A stretch of DNA of 64,000 nucleotides from Bacillus sp. JCM 19058 (GTDB taxonomy: Bacteria > Bacillota > Bacilli > Bacillales_H > Bacillaceae_D), in contig BAXO01000014.1 in NCBI GenBank assembly GCA_001310555.1, positions 12,340 through 76,339 of the forward strand, in the 5' to 3' direction. The notes under the pieces are model-generated. The model had not been told where the DNA came from, searched no databases, and saw nothing but the letters and a program-made list of their open reading frames with translations. Numbering within the stretch: the stretch's first letter is position 1; each line of letters begins with the position of its first letter. The translations under genes and the position numbers were made by a program. Positions 57,916 to 64,000 of this stretch are shown piece after piece.

Positions 57916-58818
57916 CTACATTGAACCGGCCATCAGCTTCCCTTGCATTTCACCATCGAATTGGCCGTGCTGCAGCATTTCGATTTCGTGTTTATACGGT
58001 GGCTTTCTGTTCTTTTTATCCGCTCCAACAAAAGGTGTTTCCAATATTTTCGGAACCTCCTTCAGCTGTGGATGGTGCACAATATGATACAGCGCCTCGA
58101 AGCCAATTTTGCCAAAGCCGATATTTTCATGGCGATCCTTTGCTGCCCCTTGCTCATTCTTACTATCATTAATATGGAGAACCTTGAGTCGCTCAATTCC
58201 GACGATTCGATCGAACCGGTCAAGTACACCATCAAAATCGGTAGCAATCGGGTAGCCAGCATCATGAGTATGGCACGTATCGAAGCAAATCGACAGTCGT
58301 TCATTATGAGTCACACCATCAATAATAGCTGCAAGCTCTTCAAAAGTTTTGCCGCATTCCGAGCCTTTTCCGGCCATAGTTTCGAGCGCTATTTGTACAT
58401 CGTTTTGTAATTCAAGCACTTCGTTCAAGCCTTCAACGATCTTTTTAATTCCGGCCTCTGTACCAGCACCGACATGTGCCCCAGGATGTAGAACGATTTG
58501 CTTTGCTCCGAGCGCGGCTGTCCGTTCTATTTCAGAGCGAAGGAAATCGACACCTAATCGAAATGTTGCGGGCTTCGTCGTATTGCCTATATTAATAATG
58601 TAAGGAGCATGAACCACAATATCGCTCATCCCGTGCTCCTCCATGTGAGCAAGCCCTGCTTCGATATTCAATTCTTCAATCGGCTTCCGCCTCGTATTTT
58701 GCGGTGCTCCTGTATAAATCATAAATGTATTAGCCCCATATGAAGCTGCTTCTTCACTTGCCCCGACGAGCATTTTCTTCCCGTTCATCGATACATGAGA
58801 TCCTATTTTAATCGTCAT
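57916..58818 (-). CDS. nfo: Endonuclease IV
   Basis: 300 residues, frame intact. AP endonuclease for base-excision repair. [51 protein letters not shown] (metal His), [85 protein letters not shown] and ILETPF are the Nfo metal-site motifs. ATG at 58818 follows AAGGAAGTG. Lies 40 bases after cshB, co-transcribed. Confidence 0.97.
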   Translation of the reverse strand: MTIKIGSHVSMNGKKMLVGASEEAASYGANTFMIYTGAPQNTRRKPIEELNIEAGLAHMEEHGMSDIVVHAPYIINIGNTTKPATFRLGVDFLRSEIERTAALGAKQIVLHPGAHVGAGTEAGIKKIVEGLNEVLELQNDVQIALETMAGKGSECGKTFEELAAIIDGVTHNERLSICFDTCHTHDAGYPIATDFDGVLDRFDRIVGIERLKVLHINDSKNEQGAAKDRHENIGFGKIGFEALYHIVHHPQLKEVPKILETPFVGADKKNRKPPYKHEIEMLQHGQFDGEMQGKLMAGSM

Positions 58819-58840
58819 TTTTTCACTTCCTTCTTCGAAT

Positions 58841-60150
58841 TTAGTCCGTTTTCCTTGATTTCAGCTTTTTTTGACGTCTCGCCTGCTGCTCCTGTTTAAA
58901 GCGTGCTTTTTTCTTATATGCTGGCTTGATTTTTTTCGGTTTATGAATGCGTTCACCAGCTGAGCTGTGCGCCTTGCTCTTCCCTTCCCTGGTACACCGA
59001 GCGGCGGCTTATCAAGCTTTCGCCATTCCCCATTTTTGATATCGTAATAGGTAAAGGGGATCCCTCGCTTTAATAAAGCTTCGACTGCTCGCTGATCGGA
59101 TTGTTCAACGAGCGAAAAAGCTAATCCGTCAGCCCCGGCCCGAGCTGTACGCCCTACCCGATGGATGTAAAAATCCAAATCCCTCGGCAAATTGTAATTG
59201 ATTATATGGGTGACCCCTTTTACATCCATGCCGCGTGCGGCCAAATCGGTCGCAACAATATATTGCATTCTCAGCTCCTTTACGTGCTTCATCACTTGCT
59301 TTCGTTCACGAGGCTTCAGTCCGCCATGAAGCCGTTCTACATTTAAACCGGCAGCGAGCATGGCTTCCGCTACCTCCTCCGCCTCATCCTTAGTGTTTGT
59401 GAAAATTATCGCGAGGTATGGATTCAGTAAGCGCGAGGCTTCGACAACAACAGAAAGCCTGTCCCGGTGTCTTAGCGGAACGAGCCGATGCTCTATTTCC
59501 TTAGCACTCACCTGTTTTGGCTCAACTTGAACATGACGCGGCTGATTCATATATTTTTTTAGAAAAGGCTCGAGCTTTTCCGGAATAGTGGCCGAGAACA
59601 CTAGCATTTGCAAATCCTCTGCCATTCTTGCCGCAAGCTTGTCAACATCAGCAATGAAACCCATATCAAGCATTTGATCTGCTTCGTCAACGACGAGCAT
59701 GTTTGTCGTATGGAGGTGCAGTGCCTGTTCGTCTAGCAAGTCAGTGAGCCTGCCCGCGGTTCCGACGACGATTTGCGGTTGTACCTTCAGCTTTTCGATG
59801 GCCCGCGTCTTTTCTGTGCCCCCGACAAGAAGTCTTGCCTGTATCGGCTCTGGGCTGAAAGCGATTATTTTTTTTAGCTCTTCAAACAATTGCCCTGCCA
59901 ATTCTCGTGTCGGCGCTGTAATAACAGCCTGAACTTCCTGCTTAGCGGGATCGAGCCGGTCAATCACCGGTAAGAGGAAAGCGAGCGTCTTACCTGTACC
60001 TGTCTGGGATTGGCCAATGACATCCCTCCCGTTTCGTATGGCTGGGATGAGCCGCTCTTGAATATCGGTCGGATAAATAAAGCCTTGTGCTGAAAGAGCC
60101 TCTATAAGAAATGGTTTTAAATGAAACCTCTTAAAATTATCTGATTTCAT
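58841..60150 (-). CDS. cshB: DEAD-box RNA helicase CshB-type (frame broken at 3' end)
   Basis: ATP-dependent RNA helicase of about 437 residues. [40 protein letters not shown] (Q motif and Walker A), [14 protein letters not shown] (Ia), [25 protein letters not shown] (DEAD), VFSATIP (SAT), [57 protein letters not shown] (V and VI). One base too many near 58978 breaks the basic C-terminus, which then reads [36 protein letters not shown] at 60150 follows AGGAGG. Cold-adaptation and RNA decay by family. Confidence 0.93.
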
Positions 60151-60295
60151 ACGTCCTCCTACTGTTCGCTATTTTACCTCGTGGTTATTGTAGCATATTT
60201 TATCATTTTTACGCACTTTCCGCCATTGTATCACCGTTCTAAGACCGGTGCATATAACTATATAGTAAGAAAGATTGGTGAAGGAGGAAAGAATT

Positions 60296-60869
60296 ATGCA
60301 GCGTTTTATGGGACCTCCATTCAGTTCGCTCCCGATGCAATCAGGAGCACCGATGATGGGTGACATGATGATGCATGGGCCAGCGATGTCCGGACAGCTG
60401 CCGATGGCGGCAGGCAGAGGAGCGTTCCCGGGTGGCATGGCAGCAGCTGGGCGGGGCGGCGGCCTATTATCAAGATTACTTGGCGGCGCATCAGCCTGGC
60501 GGTATAGGCCAAGCAGCATCAGGAATCAACTGGTCGTCGATTTTGACGAATACTCAACGAGTTCTTGGCTTGACACAGCAGGTCATGCCGATGGTACAGC
60601 AATACGGACCACTCGTTCGAAATATACCAGCAATTTGGAAAATATTATCAAGCAGCAGTGATGATGACGATGATAATGAAGAAAATGACGATGAGTCTTC
60701 AAATGAAAACAGTTCTGATAGCTCAGACGATCCTGAAATTGAAATAAGCGAGGAGGAACAGGAAGAAAATAAGAAGACCACCTCTAAAAAAGAAACTAGC
60801 GGGCGGAAGAAACAAGCAGAAAAACCTAAAGAAATTAACGGGATCCCAGCACCAAAATTGTATGTTTAA
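60296..60869 (+). CDS. yqfQ: YqfQ-like (VrrA-type) spore-associated protein (frame broken)
   Basis: About 190 residues. MQRFMGPPFSSLPMQSGAPM MGDMMMHGPAM then GGMAAAGRGGGLLSRLLGG, low-complexity Met/Gly/Pro rich; after a change near 60490 PGGIGQAASGINWSSILTNT QRVLGLTQQVMPMVQQYGPL VRNIPAIWKIL; and a highly acidic Ser/Asp tail followed by a Lys-rich end. Fits the YqfQ/VrrA family, which sits before cshB in B. subtilis. ATG at 60296 follows GAAGGAGG. Confidence 0.78.
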
Positions 60870-61687
60870 TTTTTGTTTCCGCTCGTCTAAGCACGCATCA
60901 GCCCTCACTCCTTAAAAACATAGCGCCAATTCCGGTACCCGATTTTATCTTAATTGGCCGCAGCATTCTGGTGTGCCCAACTGTTAGCACATTTTTTGGA
61001 AAGTAATTTTCAGCAGGTTGCAATCATAAGTGCAGCACTTAATAAAAGCCTTTCGCGCTCCTTGATATCGAGTGGCCGAAACATGATCGCACCTCTGCTT
61101 AAGCGAGCTGGGACAATTCTTCCCGAGAGGCTTCAAGTGTTCTGTACCCTCGGAATTTTTCGAGGAAGCTAATTGCACCTATTTGCGATAAAGGGAATCG
61201 TGACATTAACCACGGAAGAGATGGCTTTCCTACGGCTTAGCAGACGCTTAGATTGGGGAGAACGTCTCTTTTTGATGGTCAAACTCGTTTTCACAGGTAA
61301 AGATATTTTGACACCGAAAGAACCGTGGTTAATATATAAAGCGTTATTGTACCAACCATAGCTTTGCTAAATAGACCATGAAGCTGGACATAGCCACTGA
61401 TGCCATTCGCGACCAATGGCCTTCTAAAGGTGTTTCGATTGTGTAAAACCGGGATGAGCCGTCGATAAACCTTCGCATCGATTGTGTTTTCGCCGACTGA
61501 ATTACACGGTTTGACTATCGTTTTTCATGTCTTTCGACTTGTTGCATTTGATAATACAACTGGCCGAAAGTAGTTTTTTTGCTGAATTCGAGTTTTTTTT
61601 GTTGACAAAATAAATGTAGATAGTAAAATTTTTATTTTGCTTTCATTTATGTTATAATTAGGGCACTACTCGATTGGAGGAATGCTC
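60870..61687. other. 818-base region without a recognised gene
   Basis: The longest non-annotated stretch. A plus-strand frame at 61173-61361 (TLTTEEMAFLRLSRRLDWGE RLFLMVKLVFTGKDILTP) has protein-like composition but no ribosome site and no family that I know. TTGACA (61602-61607) with TAAAAT (61624-61629) 16 bases on, and an extended -10 TGTTATAAT (61650-61658), are good promoter candidates for the CarD gene. Confidence 0.4.
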
Positions 61688-62185
61688 ATGTTTAAAGTCG
61701 GTGATCATGTTGTCTATCCTTATCACGGTGCTGGGACAATTACAGATATAGAGGATAAGGATGTGCTCGGTGAAACGCACTCTTACTATATCCTTCACTT
61801 TCCACTGGTTGACGTAAAGCTCATGCTGCCTGAAGACCGAATTAAACAATCCGGTCTCCGTAAAGTTATTAAGCAAGCTGAGCTTGATAAGCTTGTGGAC
61901 GCCTTGCAAAATGGACCTGAAATCCCACCTTCAACAAGCCATTTCTCACGCGATACAGAAAACCTTTTAAAAAGTGGCAGTATAGTCGATGCCGCTCACT
62001 TAATTTCGTCCCTTTCCAAAAAGCAAGCAGAACGCGCAAACGGACTCCATATTCAGGATCGCAATCATTTACAGAAAGCTCGGCAAATGGTTGTCAGTGA
62101 GCTGATTTTAATGAATGAAATGACCGAGGAACAAGCCAACGAATTTATCGATTCAACAATTTTAGAAGCAAATCAGACGAATTGA
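61688..62185 (+). CDS. CarD/CdnL-family transcription regulator
   Basis: 165 residues, frame intact. MFKVGDHVVYPYHGAGTITD IEDKDVLGETHSYYILHFPL VDVKLMLPEDRI is the CarD-type RNA-polymerase beta-interacting Tudor-like domain; NHLQKARQMVVSELILMNEM TEEQANEFIDSTIL is the helical DNA-binding part. Family members stabilise open promoter complexes at rRNA and other promoters. ATG at 61688 follows TTGGAGG. Confidence 0.88.
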   Translation: MFKVGDHVVYPYHGAGTITDIEDKDVLGETHSYYILHFPLVDVKLMLPEDRIKQSGLRKVIKQAELDKLVDALQNGPEIPPSTSHFSRDTENLLKSGSIVDAAHLISSLSKKQAERANGLHIQDRNHLQKARQMVVSELILMNEMTEEQANEFIDSTILEANQTN

Positions 62186-62279
62186 TTGTCACATCCAGTA
62201 AACTCCATTATAATATAGGACGAATCGACAATCCTGCCCTCTCAATAAAGGGCAGGTGTTCTCAATTAGGAGGCCTGTC

Positions 62280-63225
62280 ATGAATGTCATGAAAATTTCC
62301 CCACGTGGCTACTGCTATGGGGTTGTAGATGCAATGGTGCTTGCTCGAAAAGCAGCACAAAATATGGACTTGCCACGGCCGATTTATATTTTGGGAATGA
62401 TTGTCCATAACCAGCACGTGACCCAAGCGTTTGAAGAGGACGGGATCATTTCCCTCGATGGCCCGAATCGAGTCGAAATATTAAAACAAGTAGAAAAAGG
62501 AACGGTGATTTTTACAGCCCATGGAGTTTCCCCCGAGGTACGAAAGCTCGCCAGGGAAAAAGGCTTGACTGTTATCGATGCTACTTGCCCAGACGTAACG
62601 AGAACGCATGATTTAATCAGAGACAAAAAGAAGGAAGGCTACGAATTTATTTACGTCGGTAAAAAGGGACACCCTGAACCAGAGGGCGCCATTGGCGTCG
62701 CCCCCGACGTCGTTCATTTAGTCGAGACGGTAGAGGATGTTCAGGCTCTAACGACCGATGCCAAAAAAAATTATTATTACGAACCAAACAACGATGAGTC
62801 AATGGGATGTTACCGATATTATGAATAAAGCGAAGGAGCTTTATCCGCACGCTGAAGTTCATAATGAAATTTGTCTGGCCACTCAAGTTCGTCAGGAAGC
62901 GGTAGCTGAGCAAGCAAAAGAGTGCGATCTCGTTATCGTTGTCGGTGATCCTAAAAGTAATAATTCCAATCGTTTAGCCCAAGTATCAGAAGAAATTGCT
63001 GATACGAAGGCTTATCGTATCGGTGATTTGTCGGAGCTGAAGCTGGAATGGCTTCAAGGCGTAAAAAAGGTCGGTGTAACCTCCGGCGCTTCGACACCGA
63101 CTCCGATTACTAAAGAGGTGATTCTTTTCCTCGATCAGTATGAGCCTGATGACGAATCGACGTGGTCTATCGAACGAAAGGTCACATTGGATAAAATTCT
63201 TCCGAAGGTTAGGATAAAAAAGTAA
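62280..63225 (+). CDS. ispH: 4-hydroxy-3-methylbut-2-enyl diphosphate reductase (frame broken)
   Basis: Last MEP-pathway enzyme, Fe-S protein of about 315 residues. [27 protein letters not shown] (cluster Cys in RGYCYG), [36 protein letters not shown] (second Cys), [36 protein letters not shown] (third Cys), [40 protein letters not shown] at 62280 follows AGGAGG. The A8 run 62763-62770 breaks the frame. Essential in B. subtilis, so the break is most likely a sequencing error. Confidence 0.95.
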
Positions 63226-63422
63226 GCTCGTTACAATATTATGGCGCTTGTATTAGTTGAGTTAACAAATTAGCTAAGCCATCGGTCATAAACGAGCAAC
63301 CTTGCTTCCACTTTTTAGTTAGATCGAGACATGACTACTCGTTCATTCGGGATCGTAGAATCAGCGCGACTCTATGATTCCGGCCTCGGCTTCGTCAAGC
63401 GATGTTCCTCTTGCTCCACCTT

Positions 63423-63447
63423 AAAAGCAGCTAAATTAGCTGCTTTT
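63423..63447. terminator. Bidirectional terminator
   Basis: AAAAGCAGCTA (63423-63433) and TAGCTGCTTTT (63437-63447) form a perfect stem with a three-base loop; T-rich on both strands. It ends both ispH and the yqfO gene. Confidence 0.8.
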
Positions 63448-63464
63448 TATTGTGAGTGCCCCCG

Positions 63465-64000
63465 TTAGACAAACAGAAAAGGATCTGTATGAACCGCCGA
63501 AACAATCACCTCTGTCCTATAACCCTTTTCGAGTATGAATTGCTCCAAATACCGTTTAACCCCACGCTTCATTATTTTTTCGATATTATGTCCCGGGTCG
63601 ACAATGTTTAACCCTTCCATCATCATGTCATGGGCGACATGATAGTACACATCCCCCGTCACGATTACATCTGCGCCTTTAAACCGTGCGGCCGTCATAT
63701 ATTTATTTCCGTCCCCACCAAGAACGGCGACCTTGCGAACAGGCGATGATAAGTCGCCGACTACTCTCGCTCCCTCAACTTCGAACGCCTGCTTGACCTC
63801 AGTCGCAAACTGCCCCAGTGTCATTTCCTTTGGTAAGTATCCTATGCGCCCTAGCCCAAACACCTCTCCTTCGTTATCGAGCGGATAAATGTCATACGCT
63901 GGCTCTTCATAAGGGTGTGCATTCACCAATGCTCGGACGACCCGATTTTGTAAATATTCTGGAATGATCGTTTCAATTTTGACTTCCTCTACAAACTCAA
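63465..64000 (-). CDS. yqfO: NIF3/YqfO family protein, 3' part (runs off the window)
   Basis: The frame is open to the right edge, so the N-terminal part is missing. EVKIETIIPEYLQNRVVRAL VNAHPYEEPAYDIYPLDN is the CutA/PII-like insert seen in YqfO; KVAVLGGDGNKYMTAARFKG ADVIVTGDVYYHVAHDMMME GLNIVDPGHNIEK is the NIF3 metal-site C-terminus with HVAHD and DPGH. Members bind two metals; some act as GTP cyclohydrolase I type 2, but the role is unsettled. Frame intact in the visible part. Convergent with ispH. Confidence 0.9.
   Translation of the reverse strand, partial: EFVEEVKIETIIPEYLQNRVVRALVNAHPYEEPAYDIYPLDNEGEVFGLGRIGYLPKEMTLGQFATEVKQAFEVEGARVVGDLSSPVRKVAVLGGDGNKYMTAARFKGADVIVTGDVYYHVAHDMMMEGLNIVDPGHNIEKIMKRGVKRYLEQFILEKGYRTEVIVSAVHTDPFLFV

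Noticed and set aside
1..64000. Programmed frameshifting or ORF0 style recoding at A/T runs
   Set aside because: Breaks occur in most genes at unrelated places, need both plus and minus corrections, and lack slippery-site plus structure layout; sequencing error is simpler.

Overview
The window looks like chromosome of a low-to-mid-GC, spore-forming, probably alkaliphilic Bacillaceae, closest in feel to Shouchella (Bacillus) clausii and relatives. Evidence: strong AGGAGG-type ribosome sites with many GTG/TTG starts, Bacillus-type tRNAs, and long stretches that follow the Bacillus subtilis yqf-yqg gene order (yqfO, ispH, yqfQ, cshB, nfo, yqfT, zur, yqfW, yqfX, ispG, yqfZ, then sodA, yqgE, pbpA, rpmG, yqgN, yqgP, yqgQ, glcK, yqgU and yqgV, with unrelated genes between). 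The species name is inference.

Layout. 1-365: two Fur-box-like sites facing the left edge. 366-1765: fumC. 1850-5700: a small accessory patch with two Xre regulators, a 12-repeat CRISPR array without cas genes, a pgpA-like gene (yutG), a decayed aminoglycoside phosphotransferase and the 3' tail of a group II intron. 5700-11700: a sialic acid (N-acetylneuraminate) catabolic locus: nanE, nanK and two GntR/FadR regulators on one strand, nanA and a sodium/solute symporter on the other, with a promoter, an operator-like site and two cre-like sites between them. 11700-18000: a TPR protein, a Tn3-type transposase remnant, an esterase and acetyltransferase pair, a DUF1385 protein, a yqgV-like thiamine-binding protein and an APH-fold kinase. 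18200-22900: a thiamine operon (thiE, thiS, thiG, small ORF, thiO, unknown gene, thiD) behind a TPP riboswitch and terminator; thiF lies separately at 31958-32980. 22950-36400: yqgU-like lipoprotein, aspartase, glcK, yqgQ, membrane proteins, yueI, the rhomboid-TPR protein yqgP, and a PlcR-like HTH-TPR regulator facing a tiny exported peptide gene. 36400-42100: pbpA, yqgE, sodA, uppP. 42130-42720: a five-tRNA operon (Asn, Met, His, Ile2/CAT, Ser). 43000-64000: Na/Pi cotransporter, NfeD protein, MFS pump, ispG, a Zur-linked zinc ABC transporter, a sensor histidine kinase, nfo, cshB, a CarD-type regulator, ispH and the 3' part of yqfO.

About three quarters of the protein genes, including ones essential in B. 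subtilis (ispG, ispH), have their frame broken by one- or two-base length differences, mostly at A/T runs of six to eight. Each gene reads cleanly once these are allowed for, and one tRNA shows the same defect. I read this as uncorrected sequencing error, not gene decay, and annotate whole genes across the breaks. Only the APH fragment, the Tn3 fragment and the intron tail look truly decayed.

The most interesting item is the regulator and peptide pair at 30569-31777: a PlcR-type HTH-TPR protein next to a divergent 41-residue secreted-peptide gene with a palindrome between them, a plausible undescribed quorum-sensing module of the RRNPP type.
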